Of a stretch of DNA of 64,000 nucleotides, positions 34,981 to 43,703 are shown piece after piece. The position numbers were made by a program, and so were the translations under genes. Numbering within the stretch: the stretch's first letter is position 1; each line of letters starts with the position of its first letter. The DNA is from JAEULH01 sp963746275 (GTDB lineage Bacteria > Pseudomonadota > Alphaproteobacteria > Rhodospirillales > Defluviicoccaceae), in assembly GCA_963746275.1 (NCBI GenBank), contig CAVVAX010000028.1, positions 1-64,000 on the forward strand. The letters run 5' to 3'. The notes beneath the pieces are model-generated. The model did no database searches. It was given only the letters and a program-made list of their open reading frames with translations, and had not been told where the DNA came from.

Positions 34981-36783
34981 ATGATGCCGTCCGCCTCGCT
35001 GCTGCTGGCGGCGGATCCGCAAGCAGCCGTACTCGGCGTCGAGCGGTCGCTGTGTGGCCGGCGCTGGCTGCTGCGCCCCGCCGACGACGGTCTCGTCAGG
35101 GTGCTGGCGCAGACCCTGGACGTGCCGCCGGTCGTCGCCCGGATGCTGGCGGCGCGCGGGATCGAGCCCGCCTTCGCCGCCGACTTCTGCGCGCCGACGC
35201 TGCGCCGGCTGCTGCCCGATCCCCGGCTCCTGAGCGACATGCCGAAGGCCGCCGAGCGGGTGGCGGCCGCCGTGCAGGGCGGCGAGGTCATCGCCGTGTT
35301 CGGCGACTACGACGTCGACGGGGCGACGGCCAGCGCGCTCCTCGTCCGCTTCTTCCGCAGCGTCGGCGTCGAGCCTTCCGTCTACATCCCCGACCGGATC
35401 CGCGAGGGCTACGGCCCCAACGCCCCGGCGCTCCGCGGGCTTGCCGCCGCCGGCGCCCGCCTGGTGATCACCGTCGACTGCGGCACCTCGGCGCACGAGC
35501 CGTTGGCCGAAGCGCAGTCGCTGGGCCTCGACGTCATCGTCGTCGACCACCACGAGGTCGGGCGGACGCTGCCGCCGGCCGCAGCCGTCGTCAACCCCAA
35601 CCGCGACGACGACGCCTCCGGGCAGGGTCACCTCGCCGCGGTCGGCGTCGCCTTCCTTCTCGTCGTCGAGGTCAACCGCCGCCTGCGCGAGCAGGGCTTC
35701 TTCCGCGCCCGCCCCGAGCCGGACCTGCGCCAGTGGCTGGACTTGGTTGCTTTGGGCACCGTCTGCGACATGGTGCCGCTTCGGGGCGTCAACCGGGCCT
35801 TCGTCAGCCAGGGGCTGAAGATCATGGCCCGCCACGGCAACGCCGGCATCGGCGCGCTGGCCGAGCTCATCGACCTGCGCCATCCGCCCGGCGCCTTCGA
35901 GCTCGGCTTCATGTTCGGGCCCAGGGTCAATGCCGGCGGCCGGGTCGGCGAGGCCGGTATGGGCTCGCGCCTGCTTTCGACCGAGGATGCTGCCGAGGCG
36001 CGCGCTTTGGCCGTTCACCTCGATGGCTTCAACCGGGAGCGCCAGCGCATCGAGGCCGGCGTGCTCGCCGCGGCTCTGGACCAGCTCGACGGCGGAGCCG
36101 CCATGAGCCGGTCCTGCCTGACGGTGGCGGCGGGCGAGGACTGGCATCCCGGCGTCATCGGTATCGTCGCGAGCCGTTTGGTCGAACGCTTCGCCAGGCC
36201 TGCGATCGTCGTCTCGCTGGATGAGGAGCGGGGCGTCGGCTCGGGCCGGTCGGTGCCCGGGCGCGATCTCGGGGCCGCCGTCCATGCCGCAATCGAGGCT
36301 GGCGTGCTGATCAAGGGCGGTGGCCATCCCATGGCCGCCGGCTTCAGCGTCGCCCGCGACCGCCTGGGCGAGCTTGCGGCGTTTCTCGACGATCGTCTCG
36401 CCGCTTCCACCACCGAGCCGCCGCCGTTTTACGTCGACGCGGCGCTCGGCCTCATCGGTGGGCTGCCGGCGCTCCACGCCGGGCTGGAGCGGCTGTGCCC
36501 GTTCGGCTCCGACAATCCCGAGCCGCGCTTCGCCCTCTCGGCGGCGCGGATCACGTCCGCGTGCCCCGTAGGCCAGGGCCATCTCCGGCTGACGCTGGCG
36601 GACCCGGAGGGGGCCAGGGTCGAAGCCATCGCCTTCCGCTGCCAGGGCACGGCGCTGGGCGCGGCGCTTGCCGATCACGCCGGCGCGGCGTTCCATCTTG
36701 CCGGCCGGCTGCAGGCCAAGGTGTGGCAAGGAACCCGGCGGCTTCAGCTCCTCATCGAGGACGCAGCGCCCGCACTGGCCTGA
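34981..36783 (+). CDS. recJ: Single-stranded-DNA-specific exonuclease RecJ
   Basis: A 5'-3' exonuclease of the DHH family acting in recombination and mismatch repair. Motif I is VFGDYDVDGATASALL, motif II VITVDCGTSAHEPL, and the DHH motif VVDHHEVG. The DHHA1 domain carries IGIVASRLVERFARPAIVVS and IKGGGHPMAAGFSV. The C-terminal OB domain ends RRLQLLIEDAAPA. The frame is intact at 600 residues. RecJ is the last core gene before the recombination scar at 36.9-37.66 kb. Confidence 0.94.
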   Translation: MMPSASLLLAADPQAAVLGVERSLCGRRWLLRPADDGLVRVLAQTLDVPPVVARMLAARGIEPAFAADFCAPTLRRLLPDPRLLSDMPKAAERVAAAVQGGEVIAVFGDYDVDGATASALLVRFFRSVGVEPSVYIPDRIREGYGPNAPALRGLAAAGARLVITVDCGTSAHEPLAEAQSLGLDVIVVDHHEVGRTLPPAAAVVNPNRDDDASGQGHLAAVGVAFLLVVEVNRRLREQGFFRARPEPDLRQWLDLVALGTVCDMVPLRGVNRAFVSQGLKIMARHGNAGIGALAELIDLRHPPGAFELGFMFGPRVNAGGRVGEAGMGSRLLSTEDAAEARALAVHLDGFNRERQRIEAGVLAAALDQLDGGAAMSRSCLTVAAGEDWHPGVIGIVASRLVERFARPAIVVSLDEERGVGSGRSVPGRDLGAAVHAAIEAGVLIKGGGHPMAAGFSVARDRLGELAAFLDDRLAASTTEPPPFYVDAALGLIGGLPALHAGLERLCPFGSDNPEPRFALSAARITSACPVGQGHLRLTLADPEGARVEAIAFRCQGTALGAALADHAGAAFHLAGRLQAKVWQGTRRLQLLIEDAAPALA

Positions 36784-36907
36784 TTTTCCCGTTCGATCCG
36801 ATCTTTCCATCGACGTCCCGGGAGGAGCTTCTGGATTGCGTCGTCGGCTGCGCCTCCTCGCAATTTGTCTGTTCCGCATGGGCTAGGATGAGCCTGTCCC
36901 AAAGGAT

Positions 36908-36941
36908 GCGGTGGTCGGTGTAGGCCTACACCGACCACCGC
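36908..36941. repeat. 34-bp perfect palindrome upstream of the IS110 stub
   Basis: GCGGTGGTCGGTGTAGG is followed immediately by its exact reverse complement, with no loop. It lies 152 bp before the ATG of an IS110-type transposase fragment, in noncoding DNA. It may belong to the noncoding end of that element, or be its target or a terminator after recJ. Confidence 0.75.
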
Positions 36942-37092
36942 GCGGATTGGTCGGCCGTCTCGCAATAGGGACAACACGCCCGCCGTCATCTCGGCCGCCC
37001 ATCCGTTCTCGCTGTCGCTTGCAGAGTTGACTGGGTACCGGCTTTTGCCGTCGCCCGCAGACAATCCCAAGCCATTCGAGGATAGGCACCCC

Positions 37093-37263
37093 ATGGACAC
37101 TCCCGCCACAGCCATCGCCACGGTGCTCCGCATCATCGGCTGCGATGTCGGCAAGGCCAAGATCGTCGTGTTCGACACCCTGACCGGGCAGATCAGCGAG
37201 ATCGCCAACGAGCCCGAGGCGCTCGCTGCCTTCGTCCACCTGAGAGCCGCGGCCAACCGGTGA
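37093..37263 (+). pseudogene. IS110-family transposase, N-terminal fragment
   Basis: A 56-codon stub. VLRIIGCDVGKAKIVVFDTL has the first Asp of the DEDD RuvC-like catalytic domain of IS110 transposases. FDTLTGQISEIANEPEALAAF follows. The full protein would be 300-400 residues, and no further transposase sequence is present. The frame ends where it joins a RES-toxin fragment, so the element was cut by deletion or recombination. Confidence 0.7.
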
Positions 37264-37603
37264 TCCCGTCGCGGGTCCGCTATGGCTTGCACGAGTTGCG
37301 CATCTCGCTCGCAGCCTGCGTGCAGATCTCATCGCTCGACCTGCTCGCCGGCCTCGGACTCAAGACCAGCACTTTCGGCCAGGGTCCTACAGCGAACGCC
37401 AACTCGAATACCTGCGCACGCAGGAGATCGCCGAAGCTGCGCATTTTCACGGGCGGGATGGTCTGCTCGTGCCCAGCGCGCGCTCCCCGCACCCGAACCT
37501 GGTGGTGTTCTGCGGCGTGGCGGGGCCCGAAGCCGTGGAGGCCGTGAAGGATCATGGCAACGTGGACTGGGATGCCTGGCGCGTGGCGCAACGGGGCGGT
37601 TAG
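37260..37603 (+). pseudogene. RES-domain toxin, C-terminal remnant
   Basis: Two frames together read RVRYGLHELRISLAACVQIS with LDLLAGLGLKTSTFG, and then YSERQLEYLRTQEIAEAAHF, DGLLVPSARSPHPNLVVFCG and HGNVDWDAWR. The run LLVPSAR...NLVVF and the preceding EIAEAAHF are typical of the RES C-terminus. The N-terminal half and any antitoxin gene are missing, replaced by the IS110 stub. A frame change lies near 37384. The stop codon (37601-37603) falls inside the tRNA-like fragment. It differs from the RES toxin at 26.7 kb. Confidence 0.65.
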
Positions 37604-37657
37604 AGCCGGCCGCTCATAACGGTCTGGTTGCAGGTTCGAGTCCTGCCGGGCCCACCA
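37598..37657 (+). tRNA. 3' part of a CAU-anticodon tRNA (Ile2 or Met), truncated
   Basis: The anticodon arm GGCCG-CTCATAA-CGGTC is followed by a T arm GCAGG-TTCGAGT-CCTGC. The acceptor strand CGGGCCC-A-CCA ends at 37657. The D arm is only partly present (GGTTAGAGC), and the 5' acceptor strand expected (GGGCCCG) is absent. The sequence most resembles tRNA-Ile2, whose CAU anticodon is modified to lysidine. The loss of the 5' part suggests an attachment-site remnant of a past integration, not a working tRNA. Confidence 0.72.
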
Positions 37658-37672
37658 TCTTCCGCGGGCAAA

Positions 37673-38530
37673 TCAAACGGGGAGGCGCGCGGCGCGCCGG
37701 GCGACACGGCGGAGGGTTTCTTTAAGCTTTACGAACCTCCTCGGCAGCCGCGCCCGCACGAGCCAGGCCTGCCTCGCCAGCAGTCTGCCTAAGGGGCCGG
37801 CGCGCGTCGGTTCGAGGACGTAGGTCGGGGACCATCCCCTGCAGTCCACAGGCAGGTAACTGCCGTTTTTCAGCACAGACAGGATCGTCCGCAGCCGTCC
37901 AGCCGTGTGTGCCTCGATGCAGAGGATCGGGGCGCAACGTGCAATGGTGCGCTTCGCCCCTTCGAGCACGTCCACCTCACCTCCTTCCACGTCGATCTTT
38001 ATCAGCGAGATGTGACCGGCCGGATGCTGATCGAGATAGGAGTCGAGCGAGCACGTCGTAACCCGAGCCTCGGCCACGGCCGCAGGGTAAAGGTTGATGC
38101 TGCTCTTGCCCTTGTTGTTCTCCTGCCCTTCGACCAGGATCGCAGAACCGTCTCTGGAAGAGAGTGCTTTCTGGATAGGCACAACCTTGTCGTCCAGGTC
38201 GTTGATCCGCACGTTTTCTTCCAGCAGAGAGAAGCTCCGGGGATGCGGCTCGAACGCCAGAACCGGCGCCAGCCCGCAGACGCTGCCGAAGTAGATCGCA
38301 TGCGTGCCGATGAAGGCTCCCGCGTCGATCGCCGCTCCGCTTCTCGCGCTCTTGTCGAGCCGGCTTTTCACCCGCTCGAGCACGTCGATCTCGTAGAAGG
38401 TCTCACGCCTTTTCATGAGGCGAAGAACGTGGTCGGAGCGGGACCAGCAGTGGAACGAGTACCGGCGACCGGCGTAGGAAAAGCCGACCCGCTCGCTCTC
38501 GCCGAAAACGGGATCAGCCCGGGAGGTCAT
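37673..38530 (-). CDS. FkbM-family methyltransferase
   Basis: A 285-residue SAM-dependent O-methyltransferase of the FkbM family, often found in glycan and polyketide loci. The SAM motif region is SGAAIDAGAFIGTHAIYFGS, then VLAFEPHPRSFSLLEENVRI. ISLIKIDVEGGEVDVLEGAK is the diagnostic FkbM segment. The ATG overlaps the stop of the ELM1-like gene by four bases, so the two are cotranscribed. It is the first gene right of the tRNA fragment. Confidence 0.85.
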   Translation of the reverse strand: MTSRADPVFGESERVGFSYAGRRYSFHCWSRSDHVLRLMKRRETFYEIDVLERVKSRLDKSARSGAAIDAGAFIGTHAIYFGSVCGLAPVLAFEPHPRSFSLLEENVRINDLDDKVVPIQKALSSRDGSAILVEGQENNKGKSSINLYPAAVAEARVTTCSLDSYLDQHPAGHISLIKIDVEGGEVDVLEGAKRTIARCAPILCIEAHTAGRLRTILSVLKNGSYLPVDCRGWSPTYVLEPTRAGPLGRLLARQAWLVRARLPRRFVKLKETLRRVARRAARLPV

Positions 38531-39690
38531 CTCGCGGGCATCCTTTCGCCCACGGTGGAACCCGCCACCTCCGTCGATCCCGCAAACAGTCCGCGGATCC
38601 GCTCCACCACCCGCGGCAGGTCGTCCGGTGGCTGCCCCGGCTCGCTCGGGAACGGCTCGCCGAGGCGAACGGCGAGCCCCCGTCCGATGAGCTTCTCGTG
38701 CAGTGCAGTCAGGTCGCGGGAGTAGCCGACCAGGTTGAGGTCGTAGAGGCGCTGGCCGAGCGCTGCCGCGAGGCCACCGCCGGTCTCGGGATGAAGTTTG
38801 CGCGCCAGCGCCCGCTTCAGCGCCTCGGTGCTGCTCTTGCCCACCGGCAGCGGAAAGATCGCGAGTGGCCGGCCCAGCCGCGCCACCTCCACCATCATCG
38901 AGACGCTGTCGCCGGTGACGACGAAGCGATCGGCAAGGCCCAGCAGCGCCAGGTAGGGGTTGTCGGCGGCCTCCGCACTCCAGGCGAACAGCCGGGCGGA
39001 GGCGGGCAGATGCTGCCGCAGCGCCGTCACCACGGGTGCGGGCGTCCGCCGGCTGGTGGTGACGTAGAGCGTCCCGGCGCCGCCGGTGGAGCGCAAGGCG
39101 AGCTCGATCAGCGAACGGGTGACCGCGGCATCGAAGACGAACGGCTTGGTCGGCCCGCCGACGAGGACCGCTGTCAGCGGCCGCGGCAACGCCGCGAGCC
39201 GCTCGCGCCAGGCCTCGGCTTCCGCGCCAATGCGCGCAGCATCGGCCCGCATCAACGGCAGGTCGAGGTGGACGACGTTGCCGCGCGCGGGCAGCCGGTA
39301 CTGCGGCGTGGCAATGATCAGCGCAAAGTCGTCGATGTTGCGCTTGGGCCGGCCGATGAGCACGACCCTGGTCCGTCCGCCCGACTGGGCGCGGATCCAC
39401 AGCGCCGCCATCGACGGCCTGCGGCCGATGGTGAGGATCAGCTCCGGCCACGGCGGCTCCAGCGCATCGGAGCGGGCGAGGTCGAGGTGGTAGAGCGACG
39501 GCGCAAACGGCGGCTTGCCGAGGACGAACTCGGCGCGGAAGCGCAAGCTTCGCCGCTCGCAGGGCCAGCCGAGGGAGGCAGCGATGATCTCGACTTGGGC
39601 GTTGTCGCCGAGCTTGTCGCCGAGGACGAGCCAGGTGCGCGGCGCGACAGCCGGGGGGGACGACGGCGTGGGAGCGGCGGCCTCGCTCAT
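38527..39690 (-). CDS. ELM1/GtrOC1-like family protein
   Basis: A 387-residue protein of the family named after plant mitochondrial fission factor ELM1, widespread in alphaproteobacteria. It begins TWLVLGDKLGDNAQVEIIAA. It contains ELILTIGRRPSMAALWIRAQ, TAVLVGGPTKPFVFD, LFAWSAEAADNPYLALLGLA and DRFVVTGDSVSMMVEVA. The GT-B-like pattern suggests a nucleotide-sugar glycosyltransferase fold, but no activity is established. It overlaps the sulfotransferase upstream and the FkbM gene downstream by four bases each. Confidence 0.82.
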   Translation of the reverse strand: MSEAAAPTPSSPPAVAPRTWLVLGDKLGDNAQVEIIAASLGWPCERRSLRFRAEFVLGKPPFAPSLYHLDLARSDALEPPWPELILTIGRRPSMAALWIRAQSGGRTRVVLIGRPKRNIDDFALIIATPQYRLPARGNVVHLDLPLMRADAARIGAEAEAWRERLAALPRPLTAVLVGGPTKPFVFDAAVTRSLIELALRSTGGAGTLYVTTSRRTPAPVVTALRQHLPASARLFAWSAEAADNPYLALLGLADRFVVTGDSVSMMVEVARLGRPLAIFPLPVGKSSTEALKRALARKLHPETGGGLAAALGQRLYDLNLVGYSRDLTALHEKLIGRGLAVRLGEPFPSEPGQPPDDLPRVVERIRGLFAGSTEVAGSTVGERMPAR

Positions 39691-40640
39691 GGCTGTAGCC
39701 TCTCGGCGCCGGCTCGCACGGCATCGGCGGCGCGGCCCGCCAGGCGGTAGGCCTTCAGCCGCGCCTTGGCGATGGCCCGGTCCCGCGGGCCCGCCACCGG
39801 CTGGTAGCCGAGCTCGGCCATCTCCTTGCGCGCCAGCCGCTCGACGATGGCGATCTCCACGCCAGACAGCTCCTCGCGCCACGACTCGACCTCGCCGCGG
39901 CGGTAGAAGCCTTCGGGCTCGGATGTCAGTGCCCAGGGCGCCGCGGCGAAACCTTGGCGCAGGCCGCCGATGCTGCATATCCGCAAGGAAACCCCCGCCT
40001 CTGTCGCCGTCGCCGTTACGCCCAGCCATTCCAGGACGCGAAGCACTTCTTCCGGCCCGCCTGTGTGCATCCGCTCGTAGAATACCTCGCAATAGTTCGC
40101 CGTCAGGAACGGGATGCGCCGACCAGCGGCAATGGCCGCTTTCCACCCCGCGGCGCAGTCCGCAATCCTTCGAGGCGCCCAGCCGGCGCCCCATGAGCCG
40201 GAGGCGGCGCGCAGCGACGCTGCGACGGCACGCGGGTCCCGGATCACGTGAATGAAACGGGCGTTGGGGAAGAGCCGAAGAATGTCGCCGGCGCAGCGGA
40301 CGTGATCGGGCGTCTTTTCGAGGATCACCGCGGCGCCCGGCTTCTTTTCCGCGATCTTGTCAAGGCACGAACGGCTGAACTCGCCCGCCCACGCCAGGAG
40401 CGCATCGTCGCCGATCAGCGGCGACAACCCGATCCCGCGTGGCTGCGCCACCAGGTCCTGCGAGGTGCGGAACAACGAGCGCAGGTAAAGGCTGAACAGG
40501 TGCGTTTCCTGCGCGGTTGCCACCGACGGCGACTGCGACAGGCAGAGCTGAAGCCATGTCGTGCCGCTGCGCGAGGCACCAACGATGAAGGCCGGTGTCC
40601 ATGGGAAGCAGCCCCCAACTAGGGCCGCGTCGTCCATCAT
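39687..40640 (-). CDS. Sulfotransferase family protein
   Basis: A 317-residue cytosolic-type sulfotransferase using PAPS as donor. The 5'-phosphosulfate loop is FIVGASRSGTTWLQLCL near residues 18-34. The 3'-phosphate-binding motif is RFIHVIRDPRAVAASLRAAS. The acceptor is unknown. Placement among glycosyltransferases suggests sulfation of a cell-surface glycan or glycolipid. It is the first gene of a three-gene overlapping set running leftward. Confidence 0.85.
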   Translation of the reverse strand: MMDDAALVGGCFPWTPAFIVGASRSGTTWLQLCLSQSPSVATAQETHLFSLYLRSLFRTSQDLVAQPRGIGLSPLIGDDALLAWAGEFSRSCLDKIAEKKPGAAVILEKTPDHVRCAGDILRLFPNARFIHVIRDPRAVAASLRAASGSWGAGWAPRRIADCAAGWKAAIAAGRRIPFLTANYCEVFYERMHTGGPEEVLRVLEWLGVTATATEAGVSLRICSIGGLRQGFAAAPWALTSEPEGFYRRGEVESWREELSGVEIAIVERLARKEMAELGYQPVAGPRDRAIAKARLKAYRLAGRAADAVRAGAERLQP

Positions 40641-40697
40641 CCAAGGAACGGCTTCGCCTGCCGACGCCGCCTCATACCATCATCCCCCTTCGCCTCT

Positions 40698-41650
40698 TCA
40701 TCCCTCGCGGCCCGACGTTTCCGCCAGCTGGCCTTCAAGCACCGCCAGAGCGACGAGGTTCTTCGCCCATTCGGAGTTCTTGATGATGGAGAACCCAAGG
40801 CTTCGTCTTCGGCGAGCGATCTTCTTTTTCAGCCGCCGCGTGCCTTCAGGTGTCGTTACGAGTTCAGCTTGCCGCGCACGGGCGCGTCCTTGCCAGAAGA
40901 AGTACGCGTAGATGTATGGCCTGGTCAGACGGTCCTCAGCAATGACGTGTTCGACGCGGGCGGGGCCAATCCAGATACCGTGTTCACCCTGAGCCATCAG
41001 GCGTTCCATGAACTCGGTTTCCTCGCCGCTGAGCAGGTCGGCGCCGATCCGGCCCAGATCCGTCGCGAAGCATCCGTCTTGAAGCACGCGGCGGCGGAAG
41101 GCCATGTTTGCCCCGTAGGGTAGGTCCTTCCGCACCTGGATGCGGCGGATGTCGTGGCTCAACCGCCTGATGGCGAAGGCGCCGGCGAACTCGTCGAGGT
41201 TGTTGATCAGCCAGCGCGGCGGCTTGCGCGGCGAAGGCGACGTCGATCGTCCCGCCGAAAAACGCCGCGTCCGGATGTAGATCCGCGGCAGCCGCGTACT
41301 CGGCCAGCCAGCGCGGATCGACGAGGACGTCATCATCGGTGAAGAGGACGAGGGCGCCTCGCGCCTCGCGGATCGCGCGGTTGCGGGCGCGCGACAGGCC
41401 CTGCTCTGGCTCGAAGACGTAGCGGATCGGGAGACTGGTGGCGAACTCGGTCGCCACCTGCTTGGTCTGGTCCGTGGAGTTGTTGTCGACAACGACGACC
41501 TCCCAGTCAACCTGTGGCGGGATGATCAGCCTGGTGAAGGACCCGAGGGCAGTCGCGGAGCAACCCGGCGCGGTTCCAGGTGCAGACGGCAACCGTCACA
41601 ACAAACCGGTGGCGACCCGCCCGTTGGACGCATGCGTCAGCCTCTGACAT
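40698..41650 (-). CDS. Family 2 glycosyltransferase (frameshifted)
   Basis: A GT-A fold glycosyltransferase. The start MSEADACVQRAGRHRFVVTV leads into AVCTWNRAGLLRDC. VDWEVVVVDNNSTDQTKQVA and the DxD-type ALVLFTDDDVLVDPRWLAEY follow. The C-terminal part has LPYGANMAFRRRVLQDGCFA and LSGEETEFMERLMAQGEHGI. Frame changes near 41555 and 41220 are each explained by one surplus C, and the span is 2 modulo 3. About 317 residues. It is separated by 6 bp from the methyltransferase gene upstream. Confidence 0.83.
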
Positions 41651-41656
41651 ATCAAT

Positions 41657-42334
41657 CTACGAACGCTCGTACATGTAGAAGTCGGCAAACGATGTATTGT
41701 CCGGGTCTGCTTCGTCGTAGGGATACACATTATCAACCGTGCTGAGGAGTCGCCACGGGTCCGCTGCGCTGTCGAACGCCTCAGAAAACTTACGGTGCCG
41801 TACATGCGGCGCCCAAGGCTTCTCCGGAACATCATCGTAGTTGCTTGAGTAAATAATCACATACTTCCCAGCGTGTCGCTGTAGCTCTGCCATGTACCGT
41901 TCGTAAACCGCATCCTCCACGAGGTGGAATATGACATCGAGCGATAAGACGAGGTCATAGGTCCCTTCGTACGCTTCTCTTTCTTCGGCGTGGAAAAAAC
42001 GCTTGCTCCGGTCGCCAGCAAATCGCCGGCGGCAGAGATCGATCGCCGTCTGCGAAACATCAATTCCAACGTAGCTTGGATACCGCGCCAACTCGAGTTG
42101 GGCGCCGTCACCGCAACCCAGCTCCAAGACGGTCCTGACGTCGTGCCCTTCGACGAACTCGTTGAGCACCTTGGCCTTGAACTCGGCGAGCCGGCCGGCA
42201 GATCCCGCCCCGGAACTGCCCCCTCCGGCGTAACGGTTGTCCCAGTACGGCACCACTCCCGGAAATGCCGATCTCGCTGAGGCCCGCCTGTGGCCACGAA
42301 AGACCCGCTTTGCCAGCTTGCGGATTTTCCCCAT
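41657..42334 (-). CDS. SAM-dependent methyltransferase
   Basis: A class I methyltransferase. The SAM-binding motif RTVLELGCGDGAQLELARY precedes YVGIDVSQTAIDLCRRRF, and then YDLVLSLDVIFHLVEDAVYE. I chose the ATG at 42334, giving 225 residues. The longer frame to 42433 would overlap the start of the divergent glycosyltransferase gene and adds a Cys-containing segment of unclear value. It probably modifies a sugar or glycan precursor. It forms a unit with the family 2 glycosyltransferase downstream. Confidence 0.8.
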   Translation of the reverse strand: MGKIRKLAKRVFRGHRRASARSAFPGVVPYWDNRYAGGGSSGAGSAGRLAEFKAKVLNEFVEGHDVRTVLELGCGDGAQLELARYPSYVGIDVSQTAIDLCRRRFAGDRSKRFFHAEEREAYEGTYDLVLSLDVIFHLVEDAVYERYMAELQRHAGKYVIIYSSNYDDVPEKPWAPHVRHRKFSEAFDSAADPWRLLSTVDNVYPYDEADPDNTSFADFYMYERS

Positions 42335-42426
42335 CTGGTTCACGTCCACCAAGGTTTTGCACCGGTGGCAAACGTAGCGGATGGTGGTTAGAAGGAGAAC
42401 CCTGATGATCTCTCGCCGCGCGGGCC

Positions 42427-43703
42427 ATGACAAAACCTAACTTCGACGTGATCATCGTCGCCGACTTCCGATTTCCTGGCGGAACGTCATCGGCAGTGGC
42501 CGCCGAGATCCGCGCCCTGCACGAGGGCGGCTTTGGCGTTGCGCTCTATCAGGTGAATTCCCCAATCCTCACCGGTCTGAGGAAGTGGAACGGGCGCATC
42601 TGTGCCAGGGTGGCCGCCGGCGATGCCAAGGTTTTACGCCCCGGCGACGCTGCATCCTGCGGTGTGCTCCTGGCGCATAGCCCGTGGCTGTTCACGCAGC
42701 CGCAGCCGAAGCAGCCGCAGATCGAGGCGGGGCTGCGGGTCCTTATCGCCCATCATACCCCGACCGATGCGAGGGGCCGGCTCAACTACGACCCCAAGGT
42801 CGTGGACCGCAACGCCTGCCGCGCGTTCGGCTCTCCGTTCTACTGGGCGCCGATCTCGCCTGTCTGTCGGGCCTCGTTCGATGACGCCGGGATGATCGAG
42901 CCGCGCCTCCGGTTCGATTGGGCGAACATCGTCTTCGTCGACGACTGGGGCAGCGCCCGGTCCGGGCTGCTCGGCGATCGGCCGGTGCTCGGCCGGCACA
43001 GCCGGCCTCAGCTCGACAAGTGGGCGGCGTCGCGCGCGCGAGGTTCTTGCGCCTTATCCGGAGGAGATGGAGGTCAGGCTGCTCGGCGTCGGCGAGAAGG
43101 TGCGGGCACTTGATCGAGCCGATTCCCGGAGAACTGGACGGCTATGGGATTTCGACGAGATGCCGGTCACAGGATTTCCTGGCAGGCATCGACTTCTTCG
43201 TCTACTTCCATCGCCCGGACTGGATCGTAGAATCGTTCGGCCTCACGATTGCCGAGGCAGCCGCTGCTGGATGCGTGGTCATAACTCATCCCTACCTGGA
43301 ACGGACCTTTGGCACGGCCGCGCTCTACTGCGAGCCGGAGGAGGCGCCGGACCTCATCCGGCCGATCGCCGCAAGACCCGCAGCGCTTCGCTGAGCTTTC
43401 CGCCGCAAGGCCGGGCGGTCATTGATGATCGGTTCGGTCCAAAGGGGTATCGGCAGCGGTTGGTGCAACTGCTGGCCGCCTCGCGGGATCCTTCGGCTGC
43501 TGCACGAAGTCGTCCTTCAACCGGAGAGGGACGCGAAGCTGTGGCTCCGCCGCATGGCGAAACGGTCCGCCTACTGGTCGCGGAACGGGCTGTCGCCGAG
43601 GTTGCAGAGCGTCATGCAAAGCAAGGCGGTGAGGCGGCCGGTGCGCAAGATCAGGAAAGCTGCTGCGACACAGATAGGATTGGCGGATGTCGGCTGCGAA
43701 TGA
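42427..43703 (+). CDS. Family 1-type glycosyltransferase (heavily frameshifted)
   Basis: The intact first 600 bp read MTKPNFDVIIVADFRFPGGT with SAVAAEIRALHEGGFGVALY, a GT-B N-terminal domain. The C-terminal domain is spread over three frames: REVLAPYPEEMEVRLLGVGE, FLAGIDFFVYFHRPDWIVES, FGLTIAEAAAAGCVVITHPY and GRAVIDDRFGPKGYRQRLVQ. Removing eight surplus single bases (near 43035, 43107, 43131, 43153, 43171, 43376, 43405 and 43488) restores one continuous frame. The span, 2 modulo 3, agrees with eight. The ESFGLTIAEAAAAG segment is the family's nucleotide-sugar-binding EX7E motif. The stop overlaps the next gene (ATGA). Confidence 0.75.

Noticed and set aside
34945..36879. 644-codon minus-strand open frame
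   Set aside because: It lies wholly opposite recJ, which has all its DHH motifs. The antisense product is Gly/Ala/Arg/Asp-rich with no family features.
37577..37657. A complete functional tRNA
   Set aside because: The 5' acceptor strand does not pair with CGGGCCC, the D stem has a mismatch and the D loop would be 13 bases. Only the 3' part is tRNA-like.
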